NCBI RefSeq assembly: GCF_964340395.1
Contig: NC_135561.1
Span: 12,509,961-12,573,960, forward strand
Length of the DNA: 64,000 nucleotides
DNA from: Glandiceps talaboti
Taxonomy: Eukaryota > Hemichordata > Enteropneusta > Spengelidae
Reading direction: 5' to 3'
Below the pieces are notes generated by a model. That model was not told where the DNA came from, made no database searches, and was given only the letters and a program-made list of their open reading frames with translations. The translations under genes were made by a program, and so were the position numbers. Shown piece after piece: positions 31,085 to 41,281 of this stretch; within the stretch, counting starts at the first letter, position 1; each line of letters starts with the position of its first letter.

Positions 31085-31468
31085 TACAACTGCTGACATC
31101 AGACCATGGACGAACAAAACCTGTTACAAACAGGGAATATAAACAACTGAATTGGATTAATAACACATGGTACAGCATATTGGAATTACAGAGACTTATT
31201 TTATCATTTGATAGGAATACATGTATATGGCCTCCTCTCATACATGTACATGTAATAGTTCACGTTCACAAACAAGTTTGAAGTTTCCCAGGCATTTCAC
31301 ATAAACGTAGAGGCCATAAAACTGTTCGTATCAAACCATGGAATGTAATACAAGTCTCTGCTGTTCCAACCTGATGTGCCAAGTGTTATTAATCCAATTC
31401 ATTTGTTTACTTTCCCTATTTGTAACAGGTTTCGTTTGTCCACATTCTGATGTCAGCAGTTGTAACTT
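31085..31468. repeat. Long imperfect inverted repeat in MTERF4 3' UTR
   Basis: The left arm (about 31085-31236) contains CAACTGCTGACATCAGA, AACCTGTTACAAA, GAATTGGATTAATAACAC and ATATGGCCTC. The right arm (about 31308-31468) carries the complements of all of these in reverse order. The loop is about 70 bases. The repeat lies between the stop codon and the AATAAA, so the mRNA would carry a hairpin of about 150 bp. Confidence 0.85.
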
Positions 31469-31549
31469 TTCCATCATCATGTTTCAGGCAAGTATCTAGC
31501 AAGTATACATGTATCTGCAAATACTTCAATGTATGGAGATAAAGTATGC

Positions 31550-31555
31550 AATAAA
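31550..31555 (+). terminator. Poly(A) signal AATAAA, probable MTERF4 end
   Basis: AATAAA about 530 bases after the MTERF4 stop is the first canonical signal downstream on the plus strand. Confidence 0.5.
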
Positions 31556-31621
31556 ACTATGTGATTTATACTGACTAGATTCTGTTTTTCTAATATACAA
31601 GGATAACTTGTTAATAGTTAA

Positions 31622-31730
31622 AGTGGCCGTAGGGATGAGGATTGGGTATTTCTTTTGGATTTTTAAGTTATAAAACAATTTCATCATGGCTTCCTACTAG
31701 AAAAATCAGTGCCATGAGTGTTTTGCAGCT
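31622..31730. mobile_element. Partial TTAA-type MITE
   Basis: TTAA followed by AGTGGCCGTAGGGATGAGGA and TGGGTATTTCTTTTGGATTT matches one end of the palindromic element at 17609. The other end is missing nearby. Confidence 0.7.
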
Positions 31731-33760
31731 GAGTGGTGGATTACTTGGGGCAATGATATACCTCATCAAGCATAGTTTATGAGCAATTTGGAAAACATAA
31801 TAGCGATTTGGAATGTTGTGAGCTCCTCAGAACCAGTGCGTTATACAAATGTAGACATGGTTGTCATGGCGTGGAACTACCAGGGAATATCAACCATATT
31901 TTTTGTTCAAAGACATTAACTTCACTTGTTCATGGTATACTATAAAGTAGGCCAGCTAGGTATCTATAGTCAGTGTTCCCTCTAGAACTTTTATTACTAA
32001 AGGAACGGTAGCGCATTCTGTAATTGCTTATTGTAGATGAGAATGGTGTATCAGGGGTCAGGTGACTGTTGTGATGTCAGTTTTTGCATAAATGAAATGG
32101 TTTACTGATGATTAAGTCAAATTAAGAACAGGAAAGCATTTTACTACATGTATGTATGTGATGAGGACTGTAAACTAAACTATATTTGTCATACACATGT
32201 AGTCTGAAAGGTCTACCCAGGGTTGAGTGCAGGGGTGAACAAATCCACTGGTCCTGGGTCTGGGACTAGCGATTTTTTGGGGGCGGACCACACAAATTTT
32301 ACCTTGTTTGGTCTGTTGGACCAGTACCTTACTGTTAATAACTATGATATAAAGTTGTCTGAATATACAGGTTCATATGTAAGATTTAATGTTTCACATT
32401 AGTGGGACCTTGGACCACTAATTCTTTCAGCAGGACCACTGGATTTTTTAAGGCACTGGTCTGGGGACCACCAGTTCACAAAATGATTCGTTCACCCCTG
32501 GAGTGTATTATATAAACTTAACAGTGCCTGGCTCTTTCAGACTATATTTGTCACATATCAGAAAAATATGAAAAGTAATTTGAGGCTATTTTGGTAGTCA
32601 TGACTGATTACCAATGGGAAGACTGGGATGGGACTTGAGCTCCCATATTGCTTTAGGGCCAACCTTCACTAGTACACATTTAGTGTGTAGAACCCTATAG
32701 AACTGCACATTTGTTTTTGGACAATTTGTACACAGGTAGGCGTAGATGCAGGAAATAGAACTACGAAACACATGGTGACTGGTCTCTCTCAAGCAACATC
32801 ATATGTCTGTTTCTCTGTGAGCCTGAGCCACCATAGCACAATCCATTTCCATAAGGCATTATAAGTACGTGTATCATTTAACTCTGTTGGGGTTGGGGGG
32901 GTTGGGGGATTCCCTACAGGAAATGAGACATATGGGTGATGTCTTAGTTATAGCAATCTGTATACACTGTCCATGCATGCACTCATATCAGAAGAACATC
33001 AAGACTTGGCTTCAGTAGCTTCCATGTCTATTTATTTTGCATCTTCAAGCATTTCTTACTGACATAATTATGATAAAAGTCTACTGCATGCTGGTACTCT
33101 TTCTCTCTTTTACTTGTGTACATACAAATATAAGGTCTGATAAAGAAAATAGTGTGTTTCTGATAACCCGACTGACCCTAGTTTAAACCACTGATCCTAA
33201 ACATTTTTTACATGCATAAGAAAAGGTAAAACTATATCAATTGTAATTGACTTCTATTTCCCAGTTCTTGCCAAAGTATCTTTGGTTACTTTTTAAAAAA
33301 ATCACATTCCAGAGAGAAACGATGTCTTTTAAGACTATAACAGCACAGTCTACATATTGTGTTTGTCTACTTCTGAATCACATAATTGTCTTCATTTACT
33401 TCTTTTACAATTCATCAACTGTTATAGAAGCATGTGACCAACGAGTATCATGTCATTGGGTTGAAATAGATTTTAAAAAAATGCAAAATAAAATAAACTT
33501 CCTACCTACCTACCTACCTACCATATTTAATGAAGTCGTGTTATCGGAAACAAAATTTTTTATTTTATTTTTGCCTAACTTATCAAAACAATGATTCCAT
33601 AATCTATTCCACATTGCAATTCTATCTCAATAGTGTGTACAAGTCTGAGTATCTCTGAATAATTCCACATCAGTTTCTGTTTCACCATGTTGAGCTGATA
33701 AAACACCAAGGACATATACAACTCATATATTTTACCATTCTGTTCTTAAATTCACTCAAA
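31731..33760. other. Intergenic sequence between MTERF4 and the minisatellite
   Basis: Apart from the hAT-like MITE and a short CTAC repeat at about 33500-33522, I see only short open frames without domains. Confidence 0.45.
32230..32500. mobile_element. hAT-like MITE with 5-bp target duplication
   Basis: The left end CAGGGGTGAAC and the right end GTTCACCCCTG form an 11-base perfect terminal inverted repeat. GAGTG flanks both ends (32225-32229 and 32501-32505). The interior is rich in GGTCC/GGACC motifs. Length 271 bases, no ORF. The TIR form CAGxG... is typical of hAT elements. Confidence 0.8.
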
Positions 33761-36125
33761 TTTAAACTACTTCATGTATGGGCAGCACTTGAGCTAAAAT
33801 GAAACCACTCTGGTCATTTTTTGGGTAAAATGTAAACTACTTCATATATGGGCAGCACTTGGGCTAAAATGAAACCACTCTGGTCATTTTTTGGGTAAAA
33901 TGTAAACTACTTCATATATGGGCAGCACTTGAGCTAAAATGAAACCACTCTGGTCATTTTTTGGGTAAAATGTGAACTACTTCATATATGGGCAGCACTT
34001 GAGCTAAAATGAAACCACTCTGGTCATTTTTTGGGTAAAATGTAAACTACTTCATATATGGGCAGCACTTGGGCTAAAATGAAACCACTCTGGTCATTTT
34101 TTGGGTAAAATGTAAACTACTTCATATATGGGCAGCACTTGAGCTAAAATAAAACCACTCTGGTCATTTTTTGGGTAAAATGTGAACTACTTCATATATG
34201 GGCAGCACTTGAGCTAAAATGAAACCACTCTGGTCATTTTTTGGGTAAAATGTAAACTACTTCATGTATGGGCAGCACCTGAGCTAAAATGAAATCAATC
34301 TGGTCATTTTTTGGGTAAAATGTAAACTACTTCATATATGGGCAGCACTTGAGCTAAAATGAAATCAATCTGGTCATTTTTTGGGTAAAATGTAAACTAC
34401 TTCATATATGGGCAGCACTTGAGCTAAAATGAAACCACTCTGGTCATTTTTTGGGTAAAATGTGAACTACTTCATATATGGGCAGCACTTGAGCTAAAAT
34501 GAAACCACTCTGGTCATTTTTTGGGTAAAATGTAAACTACTTCATATATGGGCAGCACTTGAGCTAAAATGAAATCAATCTGGTCATTTTTTGGGTAAAA
34601 TGTAAACTACTTCATATATGGGCAGCACTTGAGCTAAAATGAAACCACTCTGGTCATTTTTTGGGTAAAATGTAAACTACTTCATGTATGGGCAGCACCT
34701 GAGCTAAAATGAAATCAATCTGGTCATTTTTTGGGTAAAATGTAAACTACTTCATATATGGGCAGCACTTGAGCTAAAATGAAATCAATCTGGTCATTTT
34801 TTGGGTAAAATGTAAACTACTTCATATATGGGCAGCACTTGAGCTAAAATGAAACCACTCTGGTCATTTTTTGGGTAAAATGTAAACTACTTCATATATG
34901 GGCAGCAGTTGAGCTAAAATGAAACCACTCTGGTCATTTTTTGGGTAAAATTTAAACTACTTCATATATGGGCAGCACTTGAGCTAAAATGAAACCACTC
35001 TGGTCATTTTTTGGGTAAAATGTAAACTACTTCATATATGGGCAGCACTTGAGCTAAAATGAAACCACTCTGGTCATTTTTTGGGTAAAATGTAAACTAC
35101 TTCATGTATGGGCAGCACCTGAGCTAAAATGAAATCAATCTGGTCATTTTTTGGGTAAAATGTAAACTACTTCATATATGGGCAGCACTTGAGCTAAAAT
35201 GAAATCAATCTGGTCATTTTTTGGGTAAAATGTAAACTACTTCATATATGGGCAGCACTTGAGCTAAAATGAAACCACTCTGGTCATTTTTTGGGTAAAA
35301 TGTAAACTACTTCATATATGGGCAGCAGTTGAGCTAAAATGAAACCACTCTGGTCATTTTTTGGGTAAAATTTAAACTACTTCATATATGGGCAGCACTT
35401 GAGCTAAAATGAAACCACTCTGGTCATTTTTTGGGTAAAATGTAAACTACTTCATATATGGGCAGCAGTTGAGCTAAAATGAAACCACTCTGGTCATTTT
35501 TTGGGTAAAATTTAAACTACTTCATATATGGGCAGCACTTGAGCTAAAATGAAACCACTCTGGTCATTTTTTGGGTAAAATGTAAACTACTTCATATATG
35601 GGCAGCAGTTGAGCTAAAATGAAATCAATCTGGTCATTTTTTGGGTAAAATGTAAACTACTTCATGTATGGGCAGCACCTGAGCTAAAATGAAATCAATC
35701 TGGTCATTTTTTGGGTAAAATGTAAACTACTTCATATATGGGCAGCACTTGAGCTAAAATGAAACCACTCTGGTCATTTTTTGGGTAAAATGTAAACTAC
35801 TTCATATATGGGCAGCAGTTGAGCTAAAATGAAACCACTCTGGTCATTTTTGGGTAAAATGTAAACTACTTCATATATGGGCAGCACCTGAGCTAAAATG
35901 AAATCAATCTGTTCATTTTTTGGGTAAAATGTGAACTACTTCATATATGGGCAGCACTTGGGCTAAAATGAAACCACTCTGGTCATTTTTGGGGTAAAAT
36001 GTAAACTACTTCATATATGGGGGCAGTGCTTGAGCTAAAACGAAACCGTTCTGTTCATTTCTTTGTTCAAGTGTAAACTACTTCATGTATGGGGGCAGTG
36101 CTTGAGCTAAAATGAAACCACTCTG
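33761..36125. repeat. 70-bp minisatellite, 34 tandem units
   Basis: Units begin at TTCAT(A/G)TATG at 33771 and repeat every 70 bases, with one single-base deletion near 35850 and two diverged units at the end (36010 and 36081). Each unit contains ATGGGCAGCAC, GAGCTAAAATGAAACC and TGGTCATTTTTTGGGTAAAA. Units differ at a few diagnostic sites: CATA/CATG, CACTT/CACCT/CAGTT, ACCACTC/ATCAATC, TGTAA/TGTGAA/TTTAA. All frames are closed, so this is not protein-coding. Confidence 0.98.
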
Positions 36126-36610
36126 TTCTTGTCTTCATATTTCTTGGTAGATCTGATGTGACAAAGATGACTCGGTGATAGATTTGCATGTGTTCTTGAT
36201 ACAGTGGTTCAGCATGTAATTATCAAAAGTTGCACTGATCAATGTTCTGTGCTGTCTTAAAGAAGCTTACCAAAAAGTTGTCAGCAGTCTAAGGGCTACG
36301 GCTAAATAGAATGCAGCATAGCATACCTTTCAAAGGCCAATCTGTAAATAAAGGGAAAAAAAATACCATTTTGGATAATTTTTCTTCAGTAATATCAGTA
36401 AACTTATGCATTTGGAAACAGAATCATAAGCATTTAATTGACCATGTAAATGAGTAATTTTTACAAAACCAATCATTCTCTTTTGTCAAGAATTAGATCA
36501 AATTCTTGTGGAGAAGAAGTTAAAACTGAAATCATAAGAAAATAAATACCTTAAAAAATAGAATAATCATGACATCAATATTAACCTTTAATTTATTTAC
36601 AATCTTGTTT
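36126..36610. other. AT-rich spacer
   Basis: This lies between the minisatellite and the fold-back island. Nothing recognisable. Confidence 0.45.
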
Positions 36611-36619
36611 GTTTGGTAC

Positions 36620-39070
36620 TACTGTGTATGGGAAGCCGTTCAGGCCAAAAGTATTTTTTTATTTTAACTATAGTATTTTATATTTTTCGTACTTACAAAC
36701 TAATTTTAACTGTTTATGTACTTTTATTCCATGGTTACATTATTTTAATTGAAATAAGTTTTCATTTATTTGAGAATATTGTTTTATTTTTCGTCAAACC
36801 AGAATTTTTTAAAGGATTATATATAATTGAAAGTCAAAATATATTTTTTGTTAAAGTTTTTTATTTTATTTTTTAAATTTTTAAATTGTTTTTTTTTTCA
36901 ACTTTTTTTTTTCTTCTCAACTTTTTTTTTTGGCCGAGTCTGCTGACCAGCGCCTGTCACGTCCTTCGACATCCATTACGACGTGTTTCGGCGTCAAATA
37001 CACCTTCTCATTACCTTCGAAATTGGTCGCTCAAACATTATATCAGATCTCAAAACTGTTAATTTACGTGTGATAGTATCTGTTTTTTCCAACAACCGCG
37101 ACTTCAGCCGCGTACACACGTGTACACCGTCACGTTAAGGTTATGACCGCATGTATGATGTATTACATGATGTAGTACGTAGGACACGATCCATGTGCAA
37201 CGGGTAAAGTAGTTAATCTAAAACAACTAAAGTTTGTTGCATCAATAACAATTACATTCATTATTGTGAAATTGACCAGAATTGAAATAAGATGGTACAC
37301 TATATACTGTGAGTGTAAGCAAAACAGCTTTAGGAACAAAAACGTGAGGAAAAGCGAACGTGTATTTCCAATGGGTCAGTCAGGTACTACTTCTAGTACG
37401 AGCGCACACATGTTGACGTCGACCTGCTGTATTACATATCAACCTAAACCAGCTTTTATCGCCTTGTTACGTTATTATCATCATCATCGTCGTCGTCGTC
37501 GTCGTCGTCGTCGTTGTTGTTGTAGTAGTAAAGATTCAGTTTACTTCATCGTACATTGTAGTATACATTCTCTTGGTGTTCTGAGTACACATGCATGTAT
37601 CATGAAAAGTTGAGAACAACACGTCTACATATGTAACACAGCAGGTCGACGTCAACATGTGCGCTCGTACTAGAAGTACCTGACTGACCCATTGGAAATA
37701 CCTTTACCCATTGCACATGGATCGTACGTGGCTGAAGTCGCGGTTGTTGGAAAAAACAGATACTATCACACGTAAATTAAGTTTTGAGATCTGATGTAAT
37801 GTTTGAGCTATCAATTTCGAAGGTAATAAGAATGTGTATTTGATGCCAAAACACGAGTGTGAAGCTATCATCATATTCATATTCATCTTCACTTTCAAAA
37901 GTTGACCTCCACGCTCAATGTGAATATATGACGATAGCTTCACACATTCATCATCAGTAAGATTTGAAGTCTTCCGAATGGGTACGAACACGCGTTCGGT
38001 GAATCACATATCCTTAATCGACATGTTGAAATCGTTTGATTGTAATTACTTTCCCTTGATTTGCGTGGATTTTTATGCTCTATTTTCATTTTTGCCAGAG
38101 TATCAAAGTATTGTTGTCATATAAAAAACTAATTTGGATGTTTAGTATACCTTTCCCATATCTTTGAAAATGAAATATCAGTATATCATATGGGTGTACA
38201 AAACACCTATATGAGTAATGTAATAAAATACGGCCTGGCTGGGTGTGTTTTGAATCCGTGACATCAAGTGACAAGGTGATATCACTTGGCCACTTAGTGT
38301 CATGGATTGTTTTGATTTCCTGCAGTGCCACTATCTTTCAAACCTACTTAACAATTTTCACAAATTGTCAAAATACTGTTGTCAAGACCACAATTATCAC
38401 AATGTATGTAGTTCCCTTGATAGGGGAGGGGCAATGCAATTGATTGTAAAAAATATGGTCCATGACAACAATAATTCAAGGTGCAAATTGGATACTCTGG
38501 CAAAAATAAAAAGAAAGCATGCAAATCCACACAAGTCAAAATTGAAAATTAATTACAATCACATGATTTCAACCTGTCAATGAAGGATATGTGATTCGCC
38601 GAACGCGTGTTCATACCCATTTGGGAGACTTCAAATCTGATGATGAACGTGTGAAGCTATCATCATATTCACATTGAGCGTATAGGTCAACTTTTGAACG
38701 TGAAGATGAATATGAATATGATGGTAGCTTCACACTCGTCGCCGAAATGCGTCGTAATGGATGTCAAAGGTCACGCCTCGTACTCGTGACAGGCGCCGGG
38801 TACGAGCACGACGTGCTCTGCACCGGTGCCTGTCAGCAGACTCGGCCAAAAAAAAAAGTTGAGAAGAAAAAAAAAAGTTGAATTTTTTTTTTTTTTTTTA
38901 AATTTAAAAAATAAAATAAAAAACTTTAACAAAATATATATTTTGACGTTCAATTATGTATAATCCTTAACTGTTAAACTGTTAAAATTAGTTTGTAAGT
39001 ACGAAAAATACAAAATACTACAGCTAAAATAAAAAATACTTTTGGCCTGAACGGCTTCCCATAACTGTGC
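36620..39070. mobile_element. Nested fold-back (palindromic) island
   Basis: The outer arms (about 36628-37005 and 38740-39062) share TATGGGAAGCCGTTCAGGCC, AAAAGTATTTTTTATTTTA, TCGTACTTACAAACTAATTT, two CAACTTTTTTTTT blocks and GGCCGAGTCTGCTGAC in inverted order. Inside lie two further hairpins. B is about 36989-37445 against 37621-37852, with shared CGACTTCAGCC, GGTCAGTCAGGTAC and GTTGACGTCGACCTGCTGT. C is about 37848-38110 against 38450-38725, with shared TGTGAAGCTATCATCATATT, CGAACGCGTGTTC and GCCAGAGTATC. No transposase ORF is present. The whole can fold as a three-way cruciform. Confidence 0.85.
37474..37530. repeat. (CAT)n-(CGT)n-(TGT)n tract in the loop of fold-back B
   Basis: ATC, CGT, TTG and TAG trinucleotide runs sit between the B arms. 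Confidence 0.95.
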
Positions 39071-39118
39071 TTAAATTATCAAATTATAGTTTATATTGGT
39101 GTGCAATTTATTTTTCTC

Positions 39119-39124
39119 TTTATT
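39119..39124 (-). terminator. Poly(A) signal of the small membrane-protein gene
   Basis: AATAAA on the minus strand lies about 75 bases after the stop codon at 39199 and about 50 bases from the edge of the fold-back island. Confidence 0.5.
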
Positions 39125-39198
39125 GAATAACACTTTGTTTCAGCATTGTATTGCCATAAAAATGGTCACATGTACATTTGGAATACTCACAGATATTA

Positions 39199-40393
39199 CT
39201 AGCCACTTTCTGTGTCCAGAAGACTGGCATCTTCCTCTTCCAGATTATTTCTGGGTGATGGAAGGGCTTCCATACATGGATTGGGAGTGCAGGATTGAAT
39301 GCACCATTTGAATATGAAAATGATGAAAACCAACAGGAGTACACAAGCTCCGACAAGCACTGTTTCAGCAGATGTTTTCATCCTTTCTGCAAGAAATAAT
39401 CAATACAGCCACTTGTATTGCAACAGAACTCCATGACCATGAGTACAAGTGTGGTGTATTCATGGTATTTGCATGAGTGCTTGCTGTGTTCTCTGCAGCA
39501 GTACTTTCATGCGCATAGCAAGGGAAAGTGCAGCAGAAAACACTGCAAGCATGAGTTTAATTACTCCTGCGTATACCCACAATGAAACTCATGTGGAATG
39601 CGGTTCCGTTATTATTACATTATGTTTTAATCTGATACAGCAGATTTCTGTAAACTGACAGTATGTGATCATGTACTTTTGTGTACAATGAATGATTGTG
39701 CCCTTCTTTGCATATAATTTGCATGCAGGTATACAATAATATTTTTGGTATATTATCACTAGTGCAAATTCTACTAGTATGCGTATCCACTGGTGCAAGT
39801 CATCTCAGGTACATATGTAATAATTGTCAATATTTGTATTCAATTCTAATCGTGTAAATATTTATGTTTGGTCAAGATAGATAGTATAGCTATATCCATA
39901 CAATTATATGATAGAACTCCATTACTGTAAGTGCAAATGTGATGTACTTGGGGTATTTGCATGAGTGCTTGCAGTGTTTTCTGCGAAAGTAGCGAGTGAA
40001 AGTGTAGCAGAAAACACTGCAAGCGTGAGTGTAAATACACCTGAGTACCTGCACCAGCACTCACGCAGAATTGGATTCTGTTATTATTACATATTTATCC
40101 GAAACAACAAACTTCCATAAAATGACACTATGTGATGACACTTGTATCAAAAATAAATACCCAATCCACATCCATGTGGCCACTTTAATTATTTATTTTG
40201 GTAATTATTCATATCCAAGTTATTGTTATTTCAAAATATAATCTCATGTGATGCTATCAGCCAGCACTCATTGTCTGTACTATTCTATGAGACTGTGCCT
40301 GCTAGATCGAAGGATTTAGGCCACTCCTTGAACTTGTGATTAGAAGTTCAAACAGAGGTCACACACACACACACACACACGCACGCACGCACG

Positions 40394-40456
<63 letters not shown>

Positions 40457-41281
40457 ACACAGATAGAGAGACAGACATACAGACAGACAGATGCCGGGTG
40501 ATGCCTGTAGCACTACTGGACCTCAGTTGTGCTAAAAATCAAATAGACATAATAGTTTCTGCTTCTGATGCTTAGAACAATTGTTGTTATGATGGTACTT
40601 GTTAAATTGTTTGGACTTGATGAAATACTAGACTTTGGCTTGGAAACTTATTATTGTTGAATAGGTGGCTGGTCTCATAAATCAGCCTTGAAAGGCTAAC
40701 ACCTATCAGAACATGACAATATTTTATTGCAACCAAGTCTGGTTGCTGATGTGGGAAATTGGGTAGATTAGTAGAGTCATGGTTTAGATCCTGATAGTGC
40801 TGAACAATATGGATCTTACAGTCTACCATGTACATGATAAAGTGGTAAATTTTAATAACTGAATTTTCTAAAATATTTTGATGTTTAACCCAAGTTTGGA
40901 AAATAAACATTATATTTGAGAAATACTAGCCTTACTACAGTCACCACAAAATACTGAATGGTCTGATCTTGTTAACTTAAGAATTGTTTTATGTGTGATA
41001 CAAACTAGAGAATATACAGCAAAACATGGTTGGATACTACGCCATTTTGTCATATTTATTGAGGTTTAAATATCGGCTTGTGTTTCAAGTACAGCATTTA
41101 TAGGGGTTGGCAAAATACCAAATAGCGGAATGCAAACTTTGCCTGTCAGTACATGTAATTCATAGCTGTAATTTACAAAATCAAACCTACCTTTAGCACT
41201 AGAAGTTCTTCCCACAGTCCGTAGAAGAAATGGTGACGTGTCGCAAGCTTCGTCACACCCACGACATACATCGCGTGTCAT
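39199..41281 (-). CDS. Small single-pass membrane protein, two exons, unidentified
   Basis: Exon 1 is 41191-41281 and exon 2 is 39199-39386. The donor is AAAG|GTAGGT and the acceptor TTTCTTGCAG; the join gives 92 residues plus stop. Residues 1-30 include a small Cys cluster (CRGCDEAC) and many Ser/Thr/Arg. Residues about 40-56 are a strong hydrophobic helix (VGACVLLLVFIIFIF), followed by KWCIQSC. The tail ends with an acidic dileucine motif, EEEDASLLDTESG, which fits the [DE]xxxL[LI] endosomal sorting signal. A Met at residue 33 in exon 2 (MKTSAET) is an alternative start. I do not recognise the family. The splice consensus, membrane helix, sorting motif and nearby poly(A) signal make a real gene likely. 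A CGCATGCG palindrome lies about 30 bases upstream of the ATG. Confidence 0.6.
39424..39611. mobile_element. Palindromic MITE family, copy 2
   Basis: GTATTTGCATGAGTGCTTGC...TGTGTTCTCTGC pairs with GCAGAAAACACTGCAAGCAT further right. It lies within the intron of the small membrane-protein gene. AGAACTCCATG at the left pairs with CATGTGGAATGCGGTTC at the right. Confidence 0.75.
39912..40084. mobile_element. Palindromic MITE family, copy 3
   Basis: This is a near-duplicate of copy 2, 0.5 kb away. GCAGTGTTTTCTGC and GCAGAAAACACTGC are perfect complements, with GTATTTGCATGAGTGC outside them. Confidence 0.8.
40149..40184. mobile_element. Partial TTAA-type MITE end
   Basis: AAATAAATACCCAATCCACA and ATGTGGCCACT followed by TTAA is the terminal repeat of the element at 17609, in the orientation opposite to the copy at 31622. 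Confidence 0.65.
40361..40490. repeat. (CA)n with CGCA block, then CAGA
   Basis: CA repeat interrupted by ACGC/GCGC, a potential Z-DNA-forming alternating purine-pyrimidine stretch, ending in CAGA units. Confidence 0.95.

Noticed and set aside
31971-32000. CAGTGTTCCCTCTAGAA, a hAT-type terminal sequence
   Set aside because: No matching second end was found nearby, so a complete element is not supported.
33247-33594. 115-codon plus-strand frame
   Set aside because: AT-rich, hydrophobic composition without any domain; consistent with chance.
33761-36125. CRISPR-like array
   Set aside because: The 70-bp units are contiguous and there are no variable spacers; this is a eukaryotic minisatellite.
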